A DNA stretch of 64,000 nucleotides from Polytrichum commune. Its lineage: Eukaryota > Streptophyta > Polytrichopsida > Polytrichales > Polytrichaceae. Below, piece after piece: positions 10,873 through 23,009 of this stretch (the first letter of the stretch is position 1; each line of letters starts with the position of its first letter). Location: NCBI GenBank assembly GCA_950295325.1, contig OX485807.1, forward strand, positions 12,303,001 to 12,367,000. The letters are read 5' to 3'. The notes beneath the pieces were generated by a model. The model was not told the origin of the DNA and ran no database searches. It saw only the letters and a list, made by a program, of their open reading frames with translations. A program made the translations under genes and the position numbers.

Positions 10873-13800
10873 GTGTGAGGTATGCTCCGAATGGGAGCCT
10901 TGGAAACAACTCGGTGCTGAACATTGTGATTTACACCTACACTTTGCGGATGTTGGAACACCTAACGTAGATGGGTCTTAAGTGGCTACTTTTCTTAAGT
11001 GGATCCCTAGATTTGATTGCTATATGGTTTCGTGAGGATCAAAGAGCAAACATCATAAAGACACTTGTTTAAAAGAGATTGGACTACGTTTATGAATGTT
11101 AATAACTACCCTAAACTCATCATAGTGAATAAATAAATAAATAAATAAATAAAGGTTTCAGCAGTTTTACTGTTGACGTGATTAAGGGCCTCTTCTTTCT
11201 AGAGTTGGTCGAATAGGGTTACCCCATTCGAGCCTATGCCAAGAATGTTGCCTACGTGTAGATAGGAGGGCTTTGTAACTAAAATATGTCTTTTGCATAA
11301 GGGATCATTTCGTGGGATGTAAATTCAGGGTCATGATAATTAGTGGTGTTGATGCTCCTAGGGGTGTATGGCTAAGGACTAGGGATGTTGGGCCTTTCGT
11401 TTAAATTTGTGTGGGGTGTGTGTGTGTGTGTGTGGGGGGGGGGGGCGTAGGGTGACATGTTGAGATTGCGTGTTTCAAGGGGTTGGTTGAGACTTTGTCC
11501 TATGTGCAAGGCTGAGGTCAGGTCCTTGTGTGCCCACGGTGCTAGTTGATGCTGGAAAACATTATTTCCTAATTATAACCATGCAACAGGTTGGGCCCCA
11601 TCCTAACATGTAATCTTGGCCTTTCATTGTTGGGATGAGAGAGCGGTGAAGGGAGCGGGGTGGTGCGTGGTGTTGCCAAGATATTTTTTAAGCTTGTGGG
11701 CAAAGTTATAGTGTGTGGGGTTTTTAAATGAGTTAATGTTTGGGGGGGGGGGGGGTAGGGTTGCCAAGAACCAAAGTCTTGTCTTATTTATCAAGGTGGT
11801 TGTGCGGAGGTTGTTGTTATGTGTCCACGTTTTTTCTATACACTTTTGAGAAATGGCTCTGGTAGATGGTGGGCTTGATTTGGAGGCGATAATTCCAACA
11901 ATGTGTAGAGGGTGTGATGCGGTTGAGGATGTCGTGGGAACCTCCCCCACTATACTACGGGAGGAAGTTGCAGTTAAGGAGGCTCCGGGTGCAGTCTCTC
12001 ATAATGTTGTTTTATTGTAATTGGGCTTGCGATGGCTGTGGGAGGAAAAACCTGATGATGGCTCTATTCATCGTGTGTGTGACCACATGGCAAGGCGGGC
12101 CCCCAATCATGCAGGGCCTCATAACGCGTCAACATGAAGTTTAATTATCTCGGTGGAGGAAGGTCAATCGATTCCTAGATTTAATTGCCCAATGTTTTGT
12201 TGGGGAGCTTTATGAGGGAGCGCATGGGGGTGTTTCTAGTTGGACAAAGGATGGTGATATGGTTTACAACCATTGTTGGCCCTTGAGGGGGCCTATGTTG
12301 CCCTTGTTGCATGATGGAGGTGCACATGTTGTTGTAATGTTGAACTCAAGGAACTTTAAGGACTTGGCTAATTTGTGCATCCGTTATCTAGGATGCCATC
12401 CAAAATGCATTGGTTTGGGCCTAGTTGCTATCACCATTGCCCAACCATTTATCCGCAAATAGGAAGTTACGTTTAGCTTGAATAAGTTGCACATTAGTAT
12501 GATATTTTGATAGTGATATTTAAATATTTTTGATGGAGCTATTGTGTTTTATGGAGGTGGGCATGGAATGCCACCAATAAGGGGTGGTGTGCTCTGTGTG
12601 TATGGTGGGTATAGGTACGGAGTCTCCTCCTGATACTACTTCTTCTTATGCCGGAGCGAATTCATGGCATAGTAGAGTTTTTAGGTGAATTTTGGATGTG
12701 GGCGACTCGAGGGAGGTAGTGAAGACTTGAGACCTAGTTAATTGTGAATGGGCTTCGCTATTGGAGGGTTGGGCCTCCAGGGCATTGTATGTGTTCAAGG
12801 TAGAGCATTAGGTTGTTCATAGTCACATGATAGTGTTTGTTATAGGTTTAGGAGTGAAGAAGGCTTGAATAAATCCATATGGTTGTGGGGAAGTGGGAGT
12901 TGAGATATCCCATACTCATTGTTTGAACCAAAGAGGAAAAATTCAATAAAGGGCAAGGCAAGGGGTGGAGATGGTCATCTCACTCCAAACATTGTCATAT
13001 GCATTTATGTATGTGTACTTGCTTGTGCAATCCGGTCTCTAGTCCCATTGTGCTTCAATGGTGTGTGCGTCCAAAAGAGAGCCACAAAACACCCTAGAAC
13101 ATTTGAAGGAGCATCCTCCTCTAGGAACTTTGGTGCAGAACGGTCCAACATGAAATCCACCATCAATAGTATTACACTAGACATGCCATCTTCGATGTTT
13201 GAAAAACCACAATACAAACCAAAATGGAAGCCTAGTGCAAACTTCACAAGCATGAACACAATGCCATAAACACATGCCCCGATGATATCGCATATGCTTG
13301 AGGTGGGGACTCAACATGGGGTTGTGGCTATCGGGGACTACCATCCCAAGTGAAAAACGGTTCCCCCCTACACCCATTTCCGCTTAGTGAAGTAGCAATG
13401 TTCTTTCATCGCCCTATCCAATCATTCGACACCAATTGCAACAAGAACAAGCAACGTGCAATTACAATGACCTTCAAGGCAAGACTGACTAATCGTTTTG
13501 AGAGGCGGAAATTAACATGGATCCACTTTTGCTTGCTAAGGGAAATGTGTTACAATTGGAGGCAAATAATGCGGCCTCGGCCTCTGGCACTCAGTGCATG
13601 TGCATTGTATGACATGTACAAAATGGGAAGGTGCCATCAACATGCTAATGGTTACGCCACGGCTAAGCAAACCACTCCTATTGAAGATTGTGAAACAAAC
13701 TTGGCAACCACAAGACACTAACGAGCTTCATCCTTGGTGATGGGAAAGGGAACGCTCCTTTTTAGGGGAATCTCTCTTGCTCACTTTGAAATATCGACCA

Positions 13801-13954
13801 AGGAGTTCCCAATGCCAAAGACCCTAGGGACACAAAAATTACCGTCCTCCTTTGAGGCATTCAACCACACTTGTGAAGATAACTTCACATTCAAAGTTGA
13901 TGAGCTCTGCACATAAATAGACCAAGTTAGGAGTAGATGGGCACGGGAGACTGA
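10873..13954. other. Anonymous sequence, simple repeats and unsupported frames
   Basis: It holds an (AAAT)n tract (about 11128-11153), a GT stretch (11411-11433) leading into a 12-base G run (11434-11445), and a 14-base G run (11742-11755). Frames at 11624-11950, 12919-13269 and 13350-13721 were read on both strands; none shows a recognisable domain, and overlapping frames on both strands at 12919-13721 make coding status doubtful. The words around 12930-13270 (GASSSRNFGAERSNMKS) are the most protein-like but remain unassigned. Confidence 0.4.
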
Positions 13955-14462
13955 GGGCCACTTCACACACGAGACTGAGAGCCCATGAACATTACACTTC
14001 AAGCACTCTCATTGGTGGAAAAGGCGCAGCCGGTCCAAGTTCGCTACTTCACACTACGCTTGAGGGACCAACGGGAGTATGTGAATGCAAGATGGATGTA
14101 AAGTCTATGTAGATGCCTACATGGCATCGAATGGATCCATGTTCCATGGTCAGTTGGACTGTTTTCAAAAACCACCTCTTGGAGGTAGGCTTAACACAAA
14201 ACCATCGGGAGATCTTGGCACTCCAAATGGTCACAACTGTTGGTTTATTTGATTTTATCATATGTGAGAACCCGCATGAATAGAAGTTTATTGAAATAGC
14301 ATTTGGTTGAGGGTCTGGTCACATGTGACTTCACACTACACTTGAAGGCCCGTGACCACACTACATGATTTTGGAGGTGTGTTGGGACGGCCTTTGGACA
14401 CTCTTCTTTTGGGCTCTCACAATTTCGTGGTCATGGCTCTTGGCTCATGTGTGAAGTGACCT
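13955..14462. mobile_element. GGGCCACTT element, 508 bp, complete (family J, copy 1)
   Basis: The left TIR GGGCCACTTCACACACGAGA pairs with the right end CATGTGTGAAGTGACCT. TGA occurs immediately outside both ends (13952-13954 and 14463-14465), a 3-bp duplication. The sequence is collinear with the copy at 49396-51188 outside that copy's insertion (shared CTCTCATTGGTGGAAAAGGC, CAAAAACCACCTCTTGGAGG). A 3-bp target fits a Harbinger-like MITE, though TGA is not the usual TWA. Confidence 0.75.
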
Positions 14463-14465
14463 TGA

Positions 14466-16354
14466 AGCCGATTCTTAGGCACCCCCTTAGACCCACCGGG
14501 CTTTCTAGAGCAGAAGTTTGATTATTGTTTGAGATCACCCAACCTAATCTTAGGGAAGGCAACTGGCGTAATGTCCACCAATTGGCTTGTAACCTTGAGT
14601 TTGTTTTGCTTTTGTTCATGTTTAAGGCTCCTGGCTTGACTAGGAGAAAGGAAAGTATGGTATACGAGCGTACTTCTCATCCATTCAACATACTCCTTTG
14701 GTAAGATTAATTCAAAGAAGTGCAAACTCAATGGCATGATTTGACAGACCAATTTAGTGATGGGTTCTACCAATTTCATTACCAATCATGGATCAAGATC
14801 AATGTATACACAACCAATTTAACTTGTTGGTCTATTGTCTTGTGTAGATCTTGTGAAAGATTCACAAGAGTGTGTGTATCTCTGGTATGAGATTGAATGT
14901 GAAGTCAATAGCCTCTATTTGGAAAGAGCACCAGGGAATGTACACCAAATGTAAGACAATCTAAGGTATGTGTGAGAAGGGAATTTCTAGAGAGATTGAT
15001 GTTTCAAGTAGCAAGAGTCCAAGATAAGAGAGACAATTAAATGTGAATTGAGCATTTCTACATTATGATGTAGAAGAATTTGGGAGAACGATAAGATGAC
15101 CCATTCCTTAATAGTAAGAGTTCTTTGGTGATTGTTGGAAGCGAGAATATCTTAATGTAGTCAAATGTCTACAAGAACAAATTATGAGTGTTTTCTTAGG
15201 AATTGCATCATTGAACCGAGTTGTTGGATGAGTGAAGGTGAATCTTAGAGAAGGAACATGGTCATACCACAATTAAAAGTCACATGATTTCAATTAAGAG
15301 CATTATCGATGTAGTATGTGAATGATTTATTTCAAGTGCAGAATCTAGAGAGTCTTGAGGAGATGAGTACCTCGGAAATCAAGAGGCCATAGTCATGTGT
15401 TAATTAGATATCTTGTGCGATACGGGTGATTGTTGGCTTGATTGGAAGTTACAAAAGGACAAGTGGTTGATACCATTGACTTTCCATAGGAGTTGGAAGT
15501 GAAAAGATACCAAGGATGAAAGACAATAAATCTACCTCAGGCTAAGTAACTACACACATTACCATATGCACTCACAAAAGTAAAAGTAAAATTAATTTTG
15601 TGCAATTCGTGAAATTAATTAAGATTAAGGCGATGAAACATTATGGATTACTAAAATGAATTCTTAAGTTGAGTTTAAAATTAAAGAAGGGTAAAGTAAA
15701 GAACCCGTCCATGGTCTTCTAACAAGTTGGTACATTGATTCCCACAATTCTTGGGATGAGAAATGGATGTTGTGGTGGTACTTCAACAAAAGACCATTTA
15801 GCTTGATTGTAATTCATTATTAAATATTTAACCAAGGAACACTACAACCTAAGAGAGTGAATTGACAAATTTTTCAAGTTGGATTAAAAGGGTTAATCAA
15901 CATGAGACAATTGATTACTCCAAAGTACCATTGGCTTTGGTTGAGAGACTCAAATGGGATACTACACCCAAGACAATTGACTATGGTTTGTACCTATACT
16001 TGTGCACTGCACTTGGTCCTATAAAAATGAACTCACTGCTAGATTATTGCATGGGTGAATAGGGTAAAATTGAGTGACTATCATAATTACATGTACTAAC
16101 ATTGATAGATTTTCAAGTCTTTATCACCTAATTGTCAGTTTCAACCTGGAGTAATATGAAATAACCCTATGTTTTCCTTAAACAAACTTATTTGAGACAC
16201 CTAGACATACCAAAATCATTCTTTAAGTCTTCCCTAAGAGTCTTTTTGGTTTTGGTTGTAACCAAAACCTAAACTACAAGGGTTTGTGTGGGGTGGGGCA
16301 CTGGAGGCTTGCAGTGAAAGCAAACAAGGTTGATGAAACAATTTTATGCTATAA
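14466..16354. other. No recognised feature except a broken E-family end
   Basis: A reversed E-family TIR fragment (complement of TACTTCTCATCCATTCAACA) lies at about 14665-14692. The rest, up to the hAT-like element at 16363, has only short frames with no recognisable motif. Confidence 0.45.
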
Positions 16355-16362
16355 ACCAAAGT

Positions 16363-17741
16363 CACGGGGAGGTCACTCAGTAGGATTTTTGTGTACCACG
16401 TGCGGCGGAGGGTTATTTGTTTAGGGGTTATTTACCTCCAAGGCACGAATTAAAAGCTCCCTATAATTACATAATATTCTAAAATGGCCTATTTTTTTGT
16501 ACCCTACCATTACTTATAATGCCCATGTCATTGAAATTTTTTGTAGTCTATATTCCTTTTAATTAAAAAAACCGAATTTAAGAATGTATGCAATGCAAAA
16601 GTGATGGGAAAAGCATGGCAACAAAAAAATATAAAAATTACGTACCATTGCAAAAACCAAGTACAAAAACTTAAAGTGAAAATACAAAAAGAAGACTTAG
16701 GATGGAACACAACATGATTGAGTGTGTGTTCACAAACACAACACCCGCTCCATAAAAATCATTTATTCAAAATCATTTTACATGCTAGTGAAGACCAAAA
16801 CCATATAGTGTGAAACACTTTAAGCTTGGTCATGAATCTTATATAGTTTGTTCTGTCACAAACTTGGACAGTTGCTCTGAATCATTCCTATCAAGAGTGT
16901 ACACCTCATTTGTAGAATTATAGCTCATGGTTACCGTAGATATAATGCAATCTACATCAATCCATTTGCTATCCGTGTGATCATACTTAAATTTGTTACG
17001 GCCTGGATATTTTCTATAATATTGCAACATTACTTCGATGTGGGGATTATTAGGATTTCTCCTCCCTAATTCCTCCGTTCGAGCAAGGAGGTCAACTGCT
17101 TGCCTAAGTACTCCAAATTGTTTCCCATTGCGCCACCGCATAGCCTGCACCCTACCCACCCACCATGAACTGGAATCTACTCCGCTCAATATGTTAGTAG
17201 CATTTCCAGCTTTAACATCAGTCATTGAACGTCCCCTTTTTCGTTTGGCAGCGGATTTTACAGTTGACAATAGCATTGTGTGGAGAAGAGGATGACGACA
17301 AGCAATCCTAAACCCTAAACACAACGGTGAGGCTCAAATGTTGTGCACAAACGGGCGCCCTACAATCGGGTTGAAGAGTTTCAAAAGAGAAGGGGAGAAA
17401 AACCACCAAGAGAAGTCGGGCATAGAGTTAGGCTTCCAATTTCATCCATTTTTGGGTGAATGATGAGTAATTTTTCATCCATCCCTCGTCAGGCATGCGT
17501 ACGAAATTGATTCTACTAAACATACATCCTAAGATCCTTATTTTTAGCCCCTATATTATTTTTACTAAAAGGGAATGGCCCATATTTTATACCTATCTAT
17601 TTTACTTGTAATGGGCTTATGTATTTTTAATGGACCCTTCATTATTTGGAATTCTTTTATAATTTTTATGTCAAATGATTTTAATCCTCCCTATATTATG
17701 CCGCACGTCGTTTTTAAAATGCACTAAGTGACCTCCCCGTG
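16363..17741. mobile_element. hAT-like non-autonomous transposon with 8-bp duplication, 1379 bp
   Basis: The left TIR CACGGGGAGGTCACTCAGT and the inverted right end match at 18 of 19 positions, and the match resumes with ACGTGCGGC about 35 bp in. The octamer ACCAAAGT flanks both ends exactly (16355-16362 and 17742-17749). An 8-bp duplication with CAnGGG-like termini is the hAT signature. No hAT transposase (no dimerisation domain) is present in this length. The body carries a 161-codon minus-strand frame. Confidence 0.85.
16839..17324 (-). CDS. Hypothetical protein of 145-161 aa carried by the hAT-like element
   Basis: This is the longest convincing open frame in the window that starts with Met. 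The second Met (about 17276) may be the better start because it precedes a basic patch, AAKRKRGR, that could be a nuclear localisation signal. The core has WWVGRVQAMRWRNG, then LRQAVDLL, NPNNPHIEVMLQYY and KFKYDHTDSKWIDVDCII, ending in a Ser/Thr/Asn-rich segment and LSKFVTEQTI. The Trp/Arg/Asp pattern and even hydrophobicity look coding. I cannot name the family: it could be an accessory protein of the transposon or a captured host gene. No signal peptide or membrane segment is visible. Expression is unknown. Confidence 0.6.
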   Translation of the reverse strand: MCLGFRIACRHPLLHTMLLSTVKSAAKRKRGRSMTDVKAGNATNILSGVDSSSWWVGRVQAMRWRNGKQFGVLRQAVDLLARTEELGRRNPNNPHIEVMLQYYRKYPGRNKFKYDHTDSKWIDVDCIISTVTMSYNSTNEVYTLDRNDSEQLSKFVTEQTI

Positions 17742-17944
17742 ACCAAAGTACATGGACTTGTTTAGGTCTTGGGTCCTTTTGACAAACTTTCTTCACCAAA
17801 GAAGGATGGATTTGTCACAAGATGGGAAAGAGAATATTAGTGGGTTGACTTTATGGTTTCTTACATGTAAGCATTTCTATGAATAAAGCCCCACCTTTCA
17901 TTGCCAAGCACATACATACCTACCTTGATTACAAAAACCGAGTC

Positions 17945-18255
17945 CATAGAGTGGATAGAGTGGAAGCACAATAGATTTAGATACACGTGAAACCCTCAAC
18001 CACATATACCTAAAAAGAATGATACATTAAAGCGGAAATAACTAACTATTCCCTAGAATGGATAGAGCACAAGCTCAAAGAAATAAGATACTTGTGAAAT
18101 CCTAAACCATATAAAGTGCTAAAGATTGATACACTTAAACACAAACATGATCTTCATACAATGGATAGAATGCAAGAATAAACAAAAACATACATGTCAC
18201 ATGCTTAACTACATGAAGCTAGAATAAATGATACACTTGAACAAAAACTCTCAAT
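17945..18255. repeat. Three degenerate tandem units of about 105 bp
   Basis: The word GGATAG recurs at 17953, 18060 and 18163 (spacings 107 and 103), each followed by a similar series: 'gcaca/gcaag', 'acacgtgaaa/acttgtgaaa', 'cataaa', 'gatacacttaaac'. Units are diverged. No coding capacity or RNA structure is evident. Confidence 0.6.
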
Positions 18256-18426
18256 TATAGGGAAAGTGAAATGTGTATGAAGAATACATAGTTGAGGTAG
18301 TCACCCTATCATCATATATACCTACAAACCCCTCAAGACCCTAACTTGCTTCCTCGAGCTCTATTTTGTAATTACACGTAAATCATGAGCTTTCTCCAAG
18401 TTGGTTGTCTTGAAGTGTAACTTTTG

Positions 18427-20345
18427 TTAGTCACTAATCTTGACCTTGGCGGCCAACAACAAGTCCATAGCCTCGCTACAAGCCTCCCACATCCTTGTGA
18501 TGCTAACCATACTCTTAGATTGTACTCCTAACATCTCTTCCTTTGTCATAGGCCTCTTTGTTTGCTCTTGTGTACTTGTAATCCTAGCAACCTCATGTAG
18601 GCATGAAAGACTAGCCACATTATCATCAAATGGAGTTGTTGGCTGGGTCTCTCTTTGAATGCAAGCAAAACCTTGCAAGATGGATTGGTGGCGCTGAAGG
18701 ACATTCCTAATTGCATACCCTATCGGTGCTCTTAATCACTGCAAAATCTCATAACATCGATGAACGGCCTTCCCGGTACCTTGCCCATTAGATGTACATG
18801 TCTGAGTGAAGTTTAATGCGTTTCTCAGTCTTTGCTTCAATGTCTCTTCCTGATATGTAGTATTAGGAGACTCCTTCTAGAACCTTTGTCCATTTACACA
18901 ACATTGGATTGGATGACTACATTTGGTACTAATTGGGTGACATTCTCTCTTGTGTGAAATATTCCGCAAAATGCACATAGTGTGAACGTGACATCTCAAC
19001 AAAGATCTCTTATTCAAGTTTAGGCATGTATTTCTTTTCCTTCCACGATCTCTTAGAGGGTGGCACAAATGCACCAACGTCTTTGGGCAAGAACTCGGAT
19101 GGGGAGGGCTAAGTTGGAATAGGAGGTTGTTCTGACATGAGGTCTCGCATGCCTCCCTAATGATGCAATTGAAATTTCATCATCTTCAATCACCAACACC
19201 TCTTCCTCAAATAGATTGGTACCTATCCTCACCAGCCAAGTGTTGGGCACTATAGGCAATCCAATACATACTTCTTCTATTGCCACTCACACAACGCTTG
19301 ATGTTGTTAAGGCAAAACTAGAAATCATATTCCACGTTGTTGGTGGAGCGGATTTCCTTCTTGAGCCCTTTGTATGTTGGAGCATGTGTGTTATTTTTGC
19401 CAGTCCCAACTTTGACATTGCACAAAGTCCATGTCCTGGCATGCAATCATTATGTAGCACATTCTTCGCACCAATCTCATTCATTGCAACAACAAGGTTT
19501 TCCACAATGTATTCAACAAATTCTATAACAAATCACATGATACATATTCTCGGTGTCGTCCATTGGTTTCACATCCTTGCAATCCTTGCATATTTTCTTG
19601 TGCTAAAACTGCAAGGATGGTTTCAAATATTTTTGCGTCACCTTATCCAAGCTTGCAGACTAGTAGAAAACACATGTACTCTCATATGCAAACACGGGCA
19701 AACTTGGATCATTCCTCATATATTCTCCTCTTCTACATTCCAACAAGCTTGAGCATTCTTTGCCATGAACCCTTTCAAATTTACCTTTGAAATTCCATTC
19801 TATGTCATGACAACATTCAAATTCTCCCAAAAGAGTAATTGTGTTGCACCATCTTCAAATTGCGTGTCACAAACACGCAATGGTCAATATTTTCCAATAT
19901 CAACTATCGTGCACATGAAAAGCCATTGTTGTCCAATTCTTCATATGTTTAACAAAGTAAAAAATAAAATAAAATCAAGAATTCTCTATGTCCCACCCTC
20001 CCTCCTCCTCCTCCTCCTCCTCCAACTTGCATTCTCTTTACAAGCTCAACACCATTGCTTGGAATGTCTTCAAACATCTTGACATTAAACACTTTGTCCT
20101 TTAGTTGCATTGGGAACCTACTACCATGGACAAAATTCAAAATAAAATGGTCTTTAAGTGCCATAATAATACCCATAGTCTCCATTCCACAACGTACAAA
20201 ACACTTCAATAAAGACAGAAAACTATGACAATTGGACAACGTAACTGTGCTAGATTTGTCCATGACCACCTCTAAAGACGAACCAACCAAGCGATGGCCT
20301 TTGCCAAATGTGAACCACCCAAACCGCTCGCATTTTGAATTAAGG
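18427..20345 (-). pseudogene. Decayed copy of an uncharacterised land-plant protein family (copy 1)
   Basis: Read from 20345 downwards: SLEVVMDKSSTVTLSNC, then MALKDHFILNFVHGSRF, VELVKRMQVGG followed by a (GGA)n-encoded Gly run (19995-20020 on the plus strand), a KNWTTMAF segment, FKGFMAKNAQ after a break, SASLDKVTQKYLKPSLQ, MDDTENMYHVICY, NVEYDF and IKRCVSGNRRS. The end, 18678-18427, is open and reads TPFDDNVASLSCLHEVARI, RPMTKEEMLGVQSKS, WEACSEAMDLLLAAKVKISD then stop. The same series, in the same order, occurs on the plus strand at 55840-57205 and 59296-59640. Several stops and frame changes break it, and the N-terminal part is missing beyond 20345. I remember this series from uncharacterised plant proteins; function is unknown. 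Confidence 0.65.
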
Positions 20346-20532
20346 TTCACTGTATAGTTAAAAAAAAATAGTTGTTAGGAGTTAAGTTAATATTAACTAG
20401 TTAGTAATGTGAGACAATTAGACAATACATGAAGACCCGGCATTGCGTTGTGCGGATGAAAGCGAAGGCCGTTGCATCAACAACATGGCGACCAAAGACC
20501 GTTGGATTTAAGGGTTTAGAAGTGAGGGTGAG

Positions 20533-21450
20533 TGTCGCACACCTCTACATGAGGAGCACCTGCAACACCATGGGCACAAAAAGGACCCCGGAGTGACACC
20601 TAGGACTTATGGTGCCATTGGTGAGAAGGCCCAAGTGATCCTAATATGGGTGAGGGCCTAGGGCGTTGAGAACGCCTCCCACCCACATAGACTAGGAGTT
20701 ATGAGGTTTAGCCATGAGCATTAAGTAGCTTATGACATCCGGATTCTAGAATGCTCAAGATTACCCCAATCGGAGGTGTGAGCTAAAAGATATGGCAATT
20801 TGAAGAGGGGGGGGGGGCTGCCTAGGAACAACGCCCAACATTCCAAAGGGCGATGTGGTGGGACAACAATGACTTGGGAGCGGCACCCAAGACTGCCGAG
20901 GTAAGAATAACCTTAACTTCCTCAATAGCTACCCGAATGGGGCAAGTGAGGAGTCTATCGGCATCTACGCAAAGAATAAATGTCGATGGATTTGTCGTTT
21001 ATTACATTCAAAGACAAAACACGGACGTTATGAAGGTGTTGAGGGACTGCACCTCCAGCGGCTAAGGGAAAATGTCTACCTGGGCCCAACTCTTAGGAGA
21101 GGGACAAAACGATACTCGACGGTCGTTAGGGGCCTTGCCTAAAGTCCTAGAGACTTATATGGGTGGGGTGGCATACCCAACCGACCCCACCCGAGGCGGA
21201 ACGACACGTCCTCCATGTGAGTTGGCCCAACATGGGGGCATAGTTGTCAAGTATGTCTCAGGTAGTTGTAGTGTTGCTCTGGCAACGCAATGATCAACTT
21301 AAGAGTGAACTTCTATGGATGGAAGTCCACATCTAACCATTTACTACCTACTAAGGGGAGAGTCCCAAATGCATATGTAGGAGGGTTGGTCACCCACCTA
21401 TAAGCTTGGAGGTCCAAGGTATTGGGAGCTCACCATTCGTATGGGTAGAA
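20533..21450 (+). repeat. Left arm of a large inverted repeat (family N)
   Basis: This arm aligns with the reverse complement of 22091-22950 along nearly its whole length: shared words include GATCCTAATATGGGTGAGGG, GCGTTGAGAACGCCTCCCAC, CCCCAATCGGAGGTGTGAGC, GGGGCAAGTGAGGAGTCTAT and CTACTAAGGGGAGAGTCCCA. Sequence is GC-richer than its surroundings. Short frames (20853-21065, 21072-21293) are not kept open in the partner arm, so I treat it as non-coding. Confidence 0.8.
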
Positions 21451-22090
21451 TGCTAAGGATTAGCCCTCATGATATTTACTAGAATTAAGAAACGGTCAAG
21501 ATAAGTTAAGGGGAGCTAGCAAGGGTTGCAACAATAAACAAGGTGAAGTCAGCCGTAGATACTAATTGTTAGATTTAGATACGGCTAGATCTATGGCGAG
21601 TAGGCCTTCTGGTTGGAAGGGGGTCATCCGCAAATGTTAATTCTGGGTCGATTCTTGCTTTCTCTATGTGTTAGGACTCTCTCTCTCTCTCTCCCTTCTC
21701 CTTCAAGTAGGTAGCGGCGCAAAGTTCCTAGACATCTAGCAAAATCAATGTTTAATGAAAGAATTTGCAAACCTTATTAATGTTGAATGAAAGGGTTTAT
21801 AAACCATGTTGGAGAACTAACTACTTTTTAGGTTTCAGAGAAGGTAGATTTGGAGAGATTGAGTGGAATTGGAGGGGGTATGTGGAGAGGTGTTGGAATC
21901 ATGGTGGAAGGAGGGGTTTGGATGGTGAGAGAAATGGAGGTCATGCAATGAATGCATAGTAGAGGCATGACCTCTAGTTTGTTCCTTTGGAAACAAGGAA
22001 ATGAGCCATTTTTGTTGCAACCCTTGCTAGCGCCCCTTAACTCATTTTGACCGCTTTGCAACTCTAGCAAGTGTCACATGCGTTTGTATG
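21451..22090. other. Spacer of the inverted repeat, with a repeat shared with 58.8 kb
   Basis: Its part 21525-21720 matches the reverse complement of 58775-58935: AGTCAGCCGTAGAT, CTAATTGTTAGAT, ACGGCTAGATCTA and a CT-rich tract followed by CTTCAAGTAG. A (CT)n run lies at 21677-21692. The rest has no recognised feature. Confidence 0.55.
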
Positions 22091-22950
22091 CACATCCCAC
22101 ACACGTGTATGGTTAGCTCCCCATACCACGGACCTCCAAGCTCGTGGCTTGGTAACCAACCTCCTCCCCATGCATCTGGGACTCTCCCCTTAGTAGGTAG
22201 CCAATGGTTAGATGTGAACTTCTGTCCATGGAAGTCCAATCTTGAGTTGATCATTGTGTTGTTGAAACAACACTACAACAACCCGAAGCATAGTTGCCAA
22301 GTATTCTTCAAGTGGGGTCAGTCAGCAACGCCACCTCACCCATATGAGCCTCTAGGACTTTGGGCAAGGCCCGTGCCCCACCGTCAAGTAACATTTTGTC
22401 TCTCTCCTAAGGGTTGGGGCCAAGTAGAGAGTTTCCCTTAGCCGTTGGACTTGGAAGCCCCGAGCAGCTCTGAACCTTTATAACTTCATTGTATGATCTT
22501 TGTTTCTATCAAGCGACCACTCCATCAACATCTACTCTTTGCATAGATGTCAATAGACTCCTCACTTGCCCCATTCAAGCAAGTATTGCGGAAATTATGC
22601 ATGTTCTAACCTCGGCATTCCCGGGCGCCACTCCCAAGTCATTGTTGTCCCAGGGCGTTGTCCTTAGGTAGCGCCCCACTCAAATTGCCATATCTCGTAG
22701 CTCACACCTCCGATTGGGGTGTTCTTGACTAGTCTAGAATTCGGACACCATTAACTACTCAATGCTCATGGCCTTACCCTCGTGACTCCTTGTCTCCGTG
22801 TGTGGGAGGCGTTCTCAACGCCCAGGGCCCTCACCCACATTAGGATCACTTGGGCCCTCTCACCAATGGCGCCACAAGTCCCGAGCGTCATTCCGGGGTC
22901 CCCTTGTGCACATGGTGTTGCAGGCACCCCTCATGGAGAGGTGCGCGACA
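22091..22950 (-). repeat. Right arm of the large inverted repeat (family N)
   Basis: It is the reverse complement of 20533-21450 with small insertions and deletions. Divergence between arms is moderate by eye. The pair may be two inverted copies of one mobile element or LTR-like unit, but no primer-binding site, polypurine tract or coding region was seen. Confidence 0.8.
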
Positions 22951-23009
22951 ATTTATGTGGTATCAAAATGTGTTGTGGGGGTGATGGACTAGGATCCGGA
23001 TATGTGTGT

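Noticed and set aside
12919-13721. Two 116-123 codon frames as a gene
   Set aside because: Both strands are open in the same place, no domain is recognisable and no splice arrangement connects them convincingly.
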